From positions 2,418,001 through 2,482,000 of the forward strand of contig OX328112.1 of NCBI GenBank assembly GCA_946811185.2: a stretch of 64,000 nt of DNA, read 5' to 3'. A model generated the notes under the pieces. The model was not told the origin of the DNA. It ran no database searches and was given only the letters and a program-made list of their open reading frames with translations. Position numbers and translations under genes: made by a program. The stretch is from Hippopus hippopus. Lineage: Eukaryota; Mollusca; Bivalvia; Cardiida; Cardiidae. Positions 24,271-38,416 of the stretch are shown here, piece by piece. How positions within the stretch are numbered: the stretch's first letter is position 1; every line of letters starts with the position of its first letter.

Positions 24271-27200
24271 TATGGTGATTTTTGAAATATTTAACAAGAA
24301 AGCGGTTTTTGTAGGCCAAGATTATTCATATTGAGAGTTTATGATAGGGTGCCGGGTGTCTGAGACCAAATTTCCTTAGAAAATCTGCCCGTAGTGCAAA
24401 GAAAAAAAAAAAGCATTACTGAGGACGGAGTGCTACTTACTGGCTACTTTCTGACACAGTGACACATTTGAAGCTCTGTTTACTAATAAATACCTAGGAA
24501 CAGAATAACTATAGGAAGGTCAATTTGTCGCATCGCTTTAAACCTGTATGGCCTGTGTATTCTAGACACATTTTGAAATATATCCAGAGAAAACAGTTTT
24601 CGTACGCCATGATTAATTATATTGAGAGTTTATGATAGGGCGCCCAGTGTCCGAAACGAAATTTCCTTAGAAAATCTGCCCGTACTGCAAAAAAAAAAAA
24701 GCATTACTGAGGACGGAGTGCCACCTACTGGCTACTTTCTGACACAGTGACACATTTAAAGCTCTGTTTACTAATAAATACCTAGGAACACAATAACTAT
24801 AGGAAGGTCAATTTGTCGCATCGCTTTAAACCTGTATGGCCTGTGTATTCTAGACACATTTTGAAATATATGCAGAGAAAAAAGTTTTCGTACGCCATGA
24901 TTAATTATATTGAGAGTTTATGATAGGGCGCCCAGTGTCTGAAATGAAATTTCCTTAGAAAATCTGCCCGTACTGCAAAAAAAAAAAAAGCATTACTGAG
25001 GACGGAGTGCAACCTACTGGCTACTTTCTGACACAGTGACACATTTGAAGCTCTGTTTACTAATAAATACCTAGGAACAGAATAACTATAGGAAGGTCAA
25101 TTTGTCGCATCGCTTTAAACCTGTATGGCCTGTGTATTCTAGACACATTTTGAAATATATGCAGAGAAAAAAGTTTTCGTACGCCATGATTAATTATATT
25201 GAGAGTTTATGATAGGGCGCCCAGTGTCCGAAACGAAATTTCCTTAGAAAATCTGCCCGTACTGCAAAAAAAAAAAAGCATTACTGAGGACGGAGTGCCA
25301 CCTACTGGCTACTTTCTGACACAGTCACACATTTGAAGCTTTGTTTATTAATAAACACCTAGGAACACAATAACTATAGGAAGGTCAATTAGTCGCATCG
25401 CTTTAAACCTGTATGGCCTGTGTATTCTAGACGCTTTTTGAAATCTATGCGGAGAAAAAAGTTTTCGTACGCCATGATTAATTATACTGAGAGTTTATGA
25501 TATTGCGCCCAGTGTCCAAAACCAAATTTATTTAGAATATCTGCCCATACTGCAAAAAGAAAGCATTAAAGAACATGAATTGCTACCAACTGGCTACTTT
25601 CTGACACAGTCACACATTTTAGGGTTTGTTTACTAATAAATACCTAGGAACGAAATAACTATAGGAAGGTCAATTTGTCGCCACGCTTTGAATGTTAACG
25701 CTCTGTGTATTCTAGACGATTTTTGAAATATAACAGCAGATGAGCCGGGGGAAAAAAGACCCGAAAGAACTTGAAAACTGTTTTACTGGCCCTTCCACAA
25801 GTAAACACCTTGAAATTATGAAAAAAGAATAATCAACTAATGCAACAAATATCCCAGTCTTGTCAGATTAAGTTCCCGTTCCGAGTCGGCGGAGTCACAG
25901 AGAAAGGTCCAAAAATGTACATTAAAGTAGCATAAATAAGGCATTTAAAAAAGTGACCCTAAAATTTTTGTATGACCCCCAAAAATTAACATAACAGAGA
26001 TAATGTTGCAAATAACAAAAACACCACTCAATCCAATGTTTTCAAACAAGAAAATTGAACAAGAGAAACTTAATGCTTGACCTAAGAACCCAACTCATTT
26101 GACCATTTTGGCATGTTTTTCTGCACTTGATCACTAACCAATCCTGACTGACTTGATCTATGGGCTGCAGTACAGGCAGACGCGTATGCCACATAATCCT
26201 ACATTCCTAAAAATGCATAAGAAAGAGCTTAAGAACCTATATCCCTTCCTTCACTGTTGTGCCTTTCACGCGGACAATATCGCTGGCCTATTCCTTGGTA
26301 TTAAAACTGGACAATGTTCAATTATGACTACCTTTCAAATGCTATTATTTTTCAAGTGACAAAAAGTTAAACAATGACCAATCCTGACTGACTTGATCTT
26401 TGGGCTGCATTACGGGCTGACGCGTATGCCACATAATCCTACATTCCTAAAAATGCATAAGAAAGAGCTTAAGAACCTATATCCCTTCCTTCACTGTTGT
26501 GCCTTTAACGCGGACAATATCGCTAGCCTATTCCTAGGTATAAACACTGGACAGGGTTTGATTATGACTACCTTTTGAATGGTATCATTTTTCAAGTGAC
26601 CAAAGGTTAAACAATGACCAATCCTGACTGACTTGATGTATGGGCTGCATTACAGGCAGACGCGTAGTACTACATAATCCTACATTCCTAAAAATGCAAA
26701 AGAAGAGCTTATTGACCTATATCCCTTCCTTTACTGTTGACCCTTTAACACTGACAATATTGCTAGCCTTTTCCTTGGTATTAACACTAGACAGGGTTCG
26801 ATTATGACTGCCTTTCGAATGCTTTTATTTTTCAAGTGACCAAAGGTTAAACAAGGACAAATCCTGACTGACTTGATGTATGGGCTGCATTACGGGCAGA
26901 CGCGTAGTACTACATAATCCTACTTAACACGGACAATATTGCTAGCCTATTTCTTGGTATCAACACTGGACAGGGTTTGAAAATGACAACCTTTCGAATG
27001 CTATCATTTTTCAAGTGACCAAAGGTTAAACATGGACCCATAGCAAGTTTGTAGTATTGACTTGGACTTTCCTCTTCAGGAAAAAAGTGTATTTTACGCA
27101 AAGGCTCTTGACTGTGTGGGTCTTGGCAAGGTGTAAATTATACAAATAAATGTAAAGACTTTGTGTAGATCATTTCTGCTGAACATTTTCTCACCTCACA

Positions 27201-27805
27201 TTATCAGTTCACTTATTCCCAGACCTGCATTCACCTATATGCCAATCAAACTATTGACATAAGAGGTATGGAACACCTCACCATCGGTAAGGGTGTTACA
27301 TGAACCCAATGGTAAACTATGACCAGGAATTGTTTATCAAAGTGCCCACTCCATACCTCTCAAGCCACTGAATGCAGTGTTTGGTCCAAAGCGTGTTTCT
27401 TGCGTTTTTGACTCAATGATTTCTTTTCCGACACACTAAAATTTGTCGTTTGTGTTGTTTCTGATGCAACCAAAAAAGACCATTTCAATCGAAACAACAG
27501 TTTATAATGCACACCATGCCGTTGTGATGAAAACCAAGGGGCAAGATAAGGTTTGTATATGCAGAAAGAGAAGGTTTTCTACGCCATGATTATTTGTATT
27601 GAGAGTTAATGATACATTGCCCAGTGTCAGAAACCGAAATTTTTTAGAATATCTGCCCATACTGCACAAAAAGAAAAGCATTACAGAAGACTAATTCCTA
27701 CCGACTGGTTCTTTTCTGACAGTCACACATATGAAGCTCTGTTTACTGGTAAATGAATAGGTACAATTTGTCGCGGCACTTTTAACGTGTGCAGCCTGTG
27801 TATCC
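24271..27805 (+). repeat. Composite unit 8 (copy of unit 1)
   Basis: Parts: A array 24271-25732, spacer 1 at 25733-26137, B array 26138-27036, spacer 2 at 27037-27554, A0 27555-27805. The length is identical to unit 1 and the private GTAGTGC marker is shared. One difference was found: T at 24945 for C at 675, a CpG loss. CTCF-like sites at 24716-24734 and 25293-25311. Confidence 0.95.
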
Positions 27806-30800
27806 TATGGTGATTTTTGAAATATTTAACAAGAAAGCGGTTTTTGTAGGCCAAGATTATTCATATTGAGAGTTTATGATAGGGTGCCGGGTGTCTGAGA
27901 CCAAATTTCCTTAGAAAATCTGCCCGTACTGCAAAGAAAAAAAAAAAGCATTACTGAGGACGGAGTGCTACTTACTGGCTACTTTCTGACACAGTGACAC
28001 ATTTGAAGCTCTGTTTACTAATAAATACCTAGGAACAGAATAACTATAGGAAGGTCAATTTGTCGCATCGCTTTAAACCTGTATGGCCTGTGTATTCTAG
28101 ACACATTTTGAAATATATCCAGAGAAAACAGTTTTCGTACGCCATGATTAATTATATTGAGAGTTTATGATAGGGCGCCCAGTGTCCGAAACGAAATTTC
28201 CTTAGAAAATCTGCCCGTACTGCAAAAAAAAAAAAGCATTACTGAGGACGGAGTGCCACCTACTGGCTACTTTCTGACACAGTGACACATTTGAAGCTCT
28301 GTTTACTAATAAATACCTAGGAACAGAATAACTATAGGAAGGTCAATTTGTCGCATCGCTTTAAACCTGTATGGCCTGTGTATTCTAGACACATTTTGAA
28401 ATATATGCAGAGAAAAAAGTTTTCATACGCCATGATTAATTATATTGAGAGTTTATGATAGGGCGCCCAGTGTCCGAAACGAAATTTCCTTAGAAAATCT
28501 GCCCGTACTGCAAAAAAAAAAAAGCATTACTGAGGACGGAGTGCCACCTACTGGCTACTTTCTGACACAGTGACACATTTGAAGCTTTGTTTATTAATAA
28601 ACACCTAGGAACAGAATAACTATAGGAAGGTCAATTAGTCGCATCGCTTTAAACCTGTATGGCCTGTGTATTCTAGACGCTTTTTGAAATCTATGCGGAG
28701 AAAAAAGTTTTCGTACGCCATGATTAATTATACTGAGAGTTTATGATATTGCGCCCAGTGTCCAAAACCAAATTTATTTAGAATATCTGCCCATACTGCA
28801 AAAAGAAAGCATTAAAGAACATGAATTGCTACCAACTGGCTACTTTCTGACACAGTCACACATTTTAGGGTTTGTTTACTAATAAATACCTAGGAACGAA
28901 ATAACTATAGGAAGGTCAATTTGTCGCCACGCTTTGAATGTTAACGCTCTGTGTATTCTAGACGATTTTTGAAATATAACAGCAGATGAGCCGGGGGAAA
29001 AAAGACCCGAAAGAACTTGAAAACTGTTTTACTGGCCCTTCCACAAGTAAACACCTTGAAATTATGAAAAAAGAATAATCAACTAATGCAACAAATATCC
29101 CAGTCTTGTCAGATTAAGTTCCCGTTCCGAGTCGGCGGAGTCACAGAGAAAGGTCCAAAAATGTACATTAAAGTAGCATAAATAAGGCATTTAAAAAAGT
29201 GACCCTAAAATTTTTGTATGACCCCCAAAAATTAACATAACAGAGATAATGTTGCAAATAACAAAAACACCACTCAATCCAATGTTTTCAAACAAGAAAA
29301 TTGAACAAGAGAAACTTAATGCTTGACCTAAGAACCCAACTCATTTGACCATTTTGGCATGTTTTTCTGCACTTGATCACTAACCAATCCTGACTGACTT
29401 GATCTATGGGCTGCAGTACAGGCAGACGCGTATGCCACGTAATCCTACATTCCTAAAAATGCATAAGAAAGAGCTTAAGAACCTATATCCCTTCCTTCAC
29501 TGTTGTGCCTTTAACGCGGACAATATCGCTGGCCTATTCCTTGGTATTAAAACTGGACAATGTTCAATTATGACTACCTTTCAAATGCTATTATTTTTCA
29601 AGTGACAAAAAGTTAAACAATGACCAATCCTGACTGACTTGATCTTTGGGCTGCATTACGGGCTGACGCGTATGCCACATAATCCTACATTCCTAAAAAT
29701 GCATAAGAAAGAGCTTAAGAACCTATATCCCTTCCTTCACTGTTGTGCCTTTAACGCGGACAATATCGCTAGCCTATTCCTAGGTATAAACACTGGACAG
29801 GGTTTGATTATGACTACCTTTTGAATGGTATCATTTTTCAAGTGACCAAAGGTTAAACAATGACCAATCCTGACTGACTTGATGTATGGGCTGCATTACA
29901 GGCAGACGCGTAGTACTACATAATCCTACATTCCTAAAAATGCAAAAGAAGAGCTTATTGACCTATATCCCTTCCTTTACTGTTGACCCTTTAACACTGA
30001 CAATATTGCTAGCCTTTTCCTTGGTATTAACACTAGACAGGGTTCGATTATGACTGCCTTTCGAATGCTTTTATTTTTCAAGTGACCAAAGGTTAAACAA
30101 GGACAAATCCTGACTGACTTGATGTATGGGCTGCATTACGGGCAGACGCGTAGTACTACATAATCCTACTTAACACGGACAATATTGCTAGCCTATTTCT
30201 TGGTATCAACACTGGACAGGGTTTGAAAATGACAACCTTTCGAATGCTATCATTTTTCAAGTGACCAAAGGTTAAACATGGACCCATAGCAAGTTTGTAG
30301 TATTGACTTGGACTTTCCTCTTCAGGAAAAAAGTGTATTTTACGCAAAGGCTCTTGACTGTGTGGGTCTTGGCAAGGTGTAAATTATACAAATAAATGTA
30401 AAGACTTTGTGTAGATCATTTCTGCTGAACATTTTCTCACCTCACATTATCAGTTCACTTATTCCCAGACCTGCATTCACCTATATGCCAATCAAACTAT
30501 TGACATAAGAGGTATGGAACACCTCACCATCAGTAAGGGTGTTACATGAACCCAATGGTAAACTATGACCCAGAATTGTTTATCAAAGTGCCCACTCCAT
30601 ACCTCTCAAGCCACTGAATGCAGTGTTTGGTCCAAAGCGTGTTTCTTGCGTTTTTGACTCAATGATTTCTTTTCCGACACACTAAAATTTGTCGTTTGTG
30701 TTGTTTCTGATGCAACCAAAAAAGACCATTTCAATCGAAACAACAGTTTATAATGCACACCATGCCGTTGTGATGAAAACCAAGGGGCAAGATAAGGTTT

Positions 30801-31051
30801 GTATATGCAGAAAGAGAAGGTTTTCTATGCCATGATTATTTGTATTGAGAGTTAATGATACATTGCCCAGTGTCAGAAACCGAAATTTTTTAGAATATCT
30901 GCCCATACTGCACAAAAAGAAAAGCATTACAGAAGACTAATTCCTACCGACTGGTTCTTTTCTGACAGTCACACATATGAAGCTCTGTTTACTGGTAAAT
31001 GAATAGGTACAATTTGTCGCGGCACTTTTAACGTGTGCAGCCTGTGTATCC
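27806..31051 (+). repeat. Composite unit 9 (copy of unit 2)
   Basis: Parts: A array 27806-28978, spacer 1 at 28979-29383, B array 29384-30282, spacer 2 at 30283-30800, A0 30801-31051. It shares all the unit 2 CpG losses I noted (28425, 30532, 30828). I found no difference from unit 2. CTCF-like sites at 28251-28269 and 28539-28557. Confidence 0.95.
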
Positions 31052-34000
31052 TATGGTGATTTTTGAAATATTTAACAAGAAAGCGGTTTTTGTAGGCCAA
31101 GATTATTCATATTGAGAGTTTATGATAGGGTGCCGGGTGTCTGAAACCAAATTTCCTTAGAAAATCTGCCCGTACTGCAAAGAAAAAAAAAAAGCATTAC
31201 TGAGGACGGAGTGCTACTTACTGGCTACTTTCTGACACAGTGACACATTTGAAGCTCTGTTTACTAATAAATACCTAGGAACAGAATAACTATAGGAAGG
31301 TCAATTTGTCGCATCGCTTTAAACCTGTATGGCCTGTGTATTCTAGACACATTTTGAAATATATCCAGAGAAAACAGTTTTCGTACGCCATGATTAATCA
31401 TATTGAGAGTTTATGATAGGGCGCCCAGTGTCCGAAACGAAATTTCCTTAGAAAATCTGCCCGTACTGCAAAAAAAAAAAAGCATTACTGAGGACGGAGT
31501 GCCACCTACTGGCTACTTTCTGACACAGTGACACATTTGAAGCTCTGTTTACTAATAAATACCTAGGAACAGAATAACTATAGGAAGGTCAATTTGTCGC
31601 ATCGCTTTAAACCTGTATGGCCTGTGTATTCTAGACACATTTTGAAATATATGCAGAGAAAAAAGTTTTCGTACGCCATGATTAATTATATTGAGAGTTT
31701 ATGATAGGGCGCCCAGTGTCTGAAACGAAATTTCCTTAGAAAATCTGCCCGTACTGCAAAAAAAAAAAAAGCATTACTGAGGACGGAGTGCAACCTACTG
31801 GCTACTTTCTGACACAGTGACACATTTGAAGCTCTGTTTACTAATAAATACCTAGGAACAGAATAACTATAGGAAGGTCAATTTGTCGCATCGCTTTAAA
31901 CCTGTATGGCCTGTGTATTCTAGACACATTTTGAAATATATGCAGAGAAAAAAGTTTTCGTACGCCATGATTAATTATATTGAGAGTTTATGATAGGGCG
32001 CCCAGTGTCCGAAACGAAATTTCCTTAGAAAATCTGCCCGTACTGCAAAAAAAAAAAAAGCATTACTGAGGACGGAGTGCCACCTACTGGCTACTTTCTG
32101 ACACAGTCACACATTTGAAGCTTTGTTTATTAATAAACACCTAGGAACACAATAACTATAGGAAGGTCAATTAGTCGCATCGCTTTAAACCTGTATGGCC
32201 TGTGTATTCTAGACGCTTTTTGAAATCTATGCAGAGAAAAAAGTTTTCGTACGCCATGATTAATTATACTGAGAGTTTATGATATTGCGCCCAGTGTCCA
32301 AAACCAAATTTATTTAGAATATCTGCCCATACTGCAAAAAGAAAGCATTAAAGAACATGAATTGCTACCAACTGGCTACTTTCTGACACAGTCACACATT
32401 TTAGGGTTTGTTTACTAATAAATACCTAGGAACGAAATAACTATAGGAAGGTCAATTTGTCGCCACGCTTTGAATGTTAACGCTCTGTGTATTCTAGACG
32501 ATTTTTGAAATATAACAGCAGATGAGCCGGGGGAAAAAAGACCCGAAAGAACTTGAAAACTGTTTTACTGGCCCTTCCACAAGTAAACACCTTGAAATTA
32601 TGAAAAAAGAATAATCAACTAATGCAACAAATATCCCAGTCTTGTCAGATTAAGTTCCCGTTCCGAGTCGGCGGAGTCACAGAGAAAGGTCCAAAAATGT
32701 ACATTAAAGTAGCATAAATAAGGCATTTAAAAAAGTGACCCTAAAATTTTTGTATGACCCCCAAAAATTAACATAACAGAGATAATGTTTCAAATAACAA
32801 AAACACCACTCAATCCAATGTTTTCAAACAAGAAAATTGAACAAGAGAAACTTAATGCTTGACCTAAGAACCCAACTCATTTGACCATTTTGGCATGTTT
32901 TTCTGCACTTGATCACTAACCAATCCTGACTGACTTGATCTATGGGCTGCAGTACAGGCAGACGCGTATGCCACATAATCCTACATTCCTAAAAATGCAT
33001 AAGAAAGAGCTTAAGAACCTATATCCCTTCCTTCACTGTTGTGCCTTTAACGCGGACAATATCGCTGGCCTATTCCTTGGTATTAAAACTGGACAATGTT
33101 CAATTATGACTACCTTTCAAATGCTATTATTTTTCAAGTGACAAAAAGTTAAACAATGACCAATCCTGACTGACTTGATCTTTGGGCTGCATTACGGGCT
33201 GACGCGTATGCCACATAATCCTACATTCCTAAAAATGCATAAGAAAGAGCTTAAGAACCTATATCCCTTCCTTCACTGTTGTGCCTTTAACGCGGACAAT
33301 ATCGCTAGCCTATTCCTAGGTATAAACACTGGACAGGGTTTGATTATGACTACCTTTTGAATGGTATCATTTTTCAAGTGACCAAAGGTTAAACAATGAC
33401 CAATCCTGACTGACTTGATGTATGGGCTGCATTACAGGCAGACGCGTAGTACTACATAATCCTACATTCCTAAAAATGCAAAAGAAGAGCTTATTGACCT
33501 ATATCCCTTCCTTTACTGTTGACCCCTTTAACACTGACAATATTGCTAGCCTTTTCCTTGGTATTAACACTAGACAGGGTTCGATTATGACTGCCTTTCG
33601 AATGCTTTTATTTTTCAAGTGACCAAAGGTTAAACAAGGACAAATCCTGACTGACTTGATGTATGGGCTGTATTACGGGCAGACGCGTAGTACTACATAA
33701 TCCTATTTAACACGGACAATATTGCTAGCCTATTTCTTGGTATCAACACTGGACAGGGTTTGAAAATGACAACCTTTCGAATGCTATCATTTTTCAAGTG
33801 ACCAAAGGTTAAACATGGACCCATACTAAGTTTGTAGTATTGACTTGGACTTTCCTCTTCAGGAAAAAAGTGTATTTTACGCAAAGGCTCTTGACTGTGT
33901 GGGTCTTGGCAAGGTGTAAATTATACAAATAAATGTAAAGACTTTGTGTAGATCATTTCTGCTGAACATTTTCTCACCTCACATTATCAGTTCACTTATT

Positions 34001-34588
34001 CCCAGACCTGCATTCACCTATATGCCAATCAAACTATTGACATAAGAGGTATGGAACACCTCACCATCGGTAAGGGTGTTACATGAACCCAATGGTAAAC
34101 TATGACCAGGAATTGTTTATCAAAGTGCCCACTCCATACCTCTCAAGCCACTGAATGCAGTGTTTGGTCCAAAGCGTGTTTCTTGCGTTTTTGACTCAAT
34201 GATTTCTTTTCCGACACACTAAAATTTGTCGTTTGTGTTGTTTCTGATGCAACCAAAAAAGACCATTTCAATCGAAACAACAGTTTATAATGCACACCAT
34301 GCCGTTGTGATGAAAACCAAGGGGCAAGATAAGGTTTGTATATGCAGAAAGAGAAGGTTTTCTACGCCATGATTATTTGTATTGAGAGTTAATGATACAT
34401 TGCCCAGTGTCAGAAACCGAAATTTTTTAGAATATCTGCCCATACTGCACAAAAAGAAAAGCATTACAGAAGACTAATTCCTACCGACTGGTTTTTTTCT
34501 GACAGTCACACATATGAAGCTCTGTTTACTGGTAAATGAATAGGTACAATTTGTCGCGGCACTTTTAACGTGTGCAGCCTGTGTATCC
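31052..34588 (+). repeat. Composite unit 10 (copy of unit 3)
   Basis: Parts: A array 31052-32514, spacer 1 at 32515-32919, B array 32920-33819 (extra C in B3), spacer 2 at 33820-34337, A0 34338-34588. It carries the unit 3 markers, including TTTCAAAT and ATACTAAG, with the same total length. CTCF-like sites at 31497-31515 and 32075-32093. Confidence 0.95.
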
Positions 34589-37500
34589 TATGGTGATTTT
34601 TGAAATATTTAACAAGAAAGCGGTTTTTGTAGGCCAAGATTATTCATATTGAGAGTTTATGATAGGGTGCCGGGTGTCTGAAACCAAATTTCCTTAGAAA
34701 ATCTGCCCGTACTGCAAAGAAAAAAAAAAAGCATTACTGAGGACGGAGTGCTACTTACTGGCTACTTTCTGACACAGTGACACATTTGAAGCTCTGTTTA
34801 CTAATAAATACCTACGAACAGAATAACTATAGGAAGGTCAATTTGTCGCATCGCTTTAAACCTGTATGGCCTGTGTATTCTAGACACATTTTGAAATATA
34901 TCCAGAGAAAACAGTTTTCGTACGCCATGATTAATTATATTGAGAGTTTATGATAGGGCGCCCAGTGTCTGAAACTAAATTTCCTTAGAAAATCTGCCCG
35001 TACTGAAAAAAAAAAAAAGCATTACTGAGGACGGAGTGCCACCTACTGGCTACTTTCTGACACAGTGACACATTTGAAGCTCTGTTTACTAATAAATACC
35101 TAGGAACAGAATAACTATAGGAAGGTCAATTTGTCGCATCGCTTTAAACCTGTATGGCCTGTGTATTCTAGACACATTTTGAAATATATGCAGAGAAAAA
35201 AGTTTTCGTACGCCATGATTAATTATATTGAGAGTTTATGATAGGGCGCCCAGTGTCTGAAACGAAATTTCCTTAGAAAATCTGCCCGTACTGCAAAAAA
35301 AAAAAAAAGCATTACTGAGGACGGAGTGCCACCTACTGGCTACTTTCTGACACAGTGACACATTTGAAGCTCTGTTTACTAATAAATACCTAGGAACAGA
35401 ATAACTATAGGAAGGTCAATTTGTCGCATCGCTTTAAACCTGTATGGCCTGTGTATTCTAGACACATTTTGAAATATATGCAGAGAAAAAAGTTTTCGTA
35501 CGCCATGATTAATTATATTGAGAGTTTATGATAGGGCGCCCAGTGTCTGAAACGAAATTTCCTTAGAAAATCTGCCCGTACTGCAAAAAAAAAAAAAGCA
35601 TTACTGAGGACGGAGTGCCACCTACTGGCTACTTCCTGACACAGTGACACATTTGAAGCTCTGTTTACTAATAAATACCTAGGAACAGAATAACTATAGG
35701 AAGGTCAATTTGTCGCATCGCTTTAAACCTGTATGGCCTGTGTATTCTAGACACATTTTGAAATATATGCAGAGAAAAAAGTTTTCGTACGCCATGATTA
35801 ATTATATTGAGAGTTTATGATAGGGCGCCCAGTGTCCGAAACGAAATTTCCTTAGAAAATCTGCCCGTACTGCAAAAAAAAAAAAAAGCATTACTGAGGA
35901 CGGAGTGCCACCTACTGGCTACTTTCTGACACAGTCACACATTTGAAGCTTTGTTTATTAATAAACACCTAGGAACACAATAACTATAGGAAGGTCAATT
36001 AGTCGCATCGCTTTAAACCTGTATGGCCTGTGTATTCTAGACGCTTTTTGAAATCTATGCGGAGAAAAAAGTTTTCGTACGCCATGATTAATTATACTGA
36101 GAGTTTATGATATTGCGCCCAGTGTCCAAAACCAAATTTATTTAGAATATCTGCCCATACTGCAAAAAGAAAGCATTAAAGAACATGAATTGCTACCAAC
36201 TGGCTACTTTCTGACACAGTCACACATTTTAGGGTTTGTTTACTAATAAATACCTAGGAACGAAATAACTATAGGAAGGTCAATTTGTCGCCACGCTTTG
36301 AATGTTAACGCTCTGTGTATTCTAGACGATTTTTGAAATATAACAGCAGATGAGCCGGGGGAAAAAAGACCCGAAAGAACTTGAAAACTGTTTTACTGGC
36401 CCTTCCACAAGTAAACACCTTGAAATTATGAAAAAAGAATAATCAACTAATGCAACAAATATCCCAGTCTTGTCAGATTAAGTTCCCGTTCCGAGTCGGC
36501 GGAGTCACAGAGAAAGGTCCAAAAATGTACATTAAAGTAGCATAAATAAGGCATTTAAAAAAGTGACCCTAAAATTTTTGTATGACCCCCAAAAATTAAC
36601 ATAACAGAGATAATGTTGCAAATAACAAAAACACCACTCAATCCAATGTTTTCAAACAAGAAAATTGAACAAGAGAAACTTAATGCTTGACCTAAGAACC
36701 CAACTCATTTGACCATTTTGGCATGTTTTTCTGCACTTGATCACTAACCAATCCTGACTGACTTGATCTATGGGCTGCAGTACAGGCAGACGCGTATGCC
36801 ACATAATCCTACATTCCTAAAAATGCATAAGAAAGAGCTTAAGAACCTATATCCCTTCCTTCACTGTTGTGCCTTTCACGCGGACAATATCGCTGGCCTA
36901 TTCCTTGGTATTAAAACTGGACAATGTTCAATTATGACTACCTTTCAAATGCTATTATTTTTCAAGTGACAAAAAGTTAAACAATGACCAATCCTGACTG
37001 ACTTGATCTTTGGGCTGCATTACGGGCTGACGCGTATGCCACATAATCCTACATTCCTAAAAATGCATAAGAAAGAGCTTAAGAACCTATATCCCTTCCT
37101 TCACTGTTGTGCCTTTAACGCGGACAATATCGCTAGCCTATTCCTAGGTATAAACACTGGACAGGGTTTGATTATGACTACCTTTTGAATGGTATCATTT
37201 TTCAAGTGACCAAAGGTTAAACAATGACCAATCCTGACTGACTTGATGTATGGGCTGCATTACAGGCAGACGCGTAGTACTACATAATCCTACATTCCTA
37301 AAAATGCAAAAGAAGAGCTTATTGACCTATATCCCTTCCTTTACTGTTGACCCCTTTAACACTGACAATATTGCTAGCCTTTTCCTTGGTATTAACACTA
37401 GACAGGGTTCGATTATGACTGCCTTTCGAATGCTTTTATTTTTCAAGTGACCAAAGGTTAAACAAGGACAAATCCTGACTGACTTGATGTATGGGCTGCA

Positions 37501-38416
37501 TTACGGGCAGACGCGTAGTACTACATAATCCTACTTAACACGGACAATATTGCTAGCCTATTTCTTGGTATCAATACTGGACAGGGTTTGAAAATGACAA
37601 CCTTTCGAATGCTATCATTTTTCAAGTGACCAAAGGTTAAACATGGACCCATAGCAAGTTTGTAGTATTGACTTGGACTTTCCTCTTCAGGAAAAAAGTG
37701 TATTTTACGCAAAGGCTCTTGACTGTGTGGGTCTTGGCAAGGTGTAAATTATACAAATAAATGTAAAGACTTTGTGTAGATCATTTCTGCTGAACATTTT
37801 CTCACCTCACATTATCAGTTCACTTATTCCCAGACCTGCATTCACCTATATGCCAATCAAACTATTGACATAAGAGGTATGGAACACCTCACCATCGGTA
37901 AGGGTGTTACATGAACCCAATGGTAAACTATGACCAGGAATTGTTTATCAAAGTGCCCACTCCATACCTCTCAAGCCACTGAATGCAGTGTTTGGTCCAA
38001 AGCGTGTTTCTTGCGTTTTTGACTCAATGATTTCTTTTCCGACACACTAAAATTTGTCGTTTGTGTTGTTTCTGATGCAACCAAAAAAGACCATTTCAAT
38101 CGAAACAACAGTTTATAATGCACACCATGCCGTTGTGATGAAAACCAAGGGGCAAGATAAGGTTTGTATATGCAGAAAGAGAAGGTTTTCTACGCCATGA
38201 TTATTTGTATTGAGAGTTAATGATACATTGCCCAGTGTCAGAAACCGAAATTTTTTAGAATATCTGCCCATACTGCACAAAAAGAAAAGCATTACAGAAG
38301 ACTAATTCCTACCGACTGGTTCTTTTCTGACAGTCACACATATGAAGCTCTGTTTACTGGTAAATGAATAGGTACAATTTGTCGCGGCACTTTTAACGTG
38401 TGCAGCCTGTGTATCC
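34589..38416 (+). repeat. Composite unit 11 (copy of unit 4)
   Basis: Parts: A array 34589-36342, spacer 1 at 36343-36747, B array 36748-37647, spacer 2 at 37648-38165, A0 38166-38416. It has six A copies and the CCTACGAAC and ACTTCCTGAC markers of unit 4. CTCF-like sites at 35034-35052, 35324-35342, 35613-35631 and 35903-35921. Confidence 0.95.
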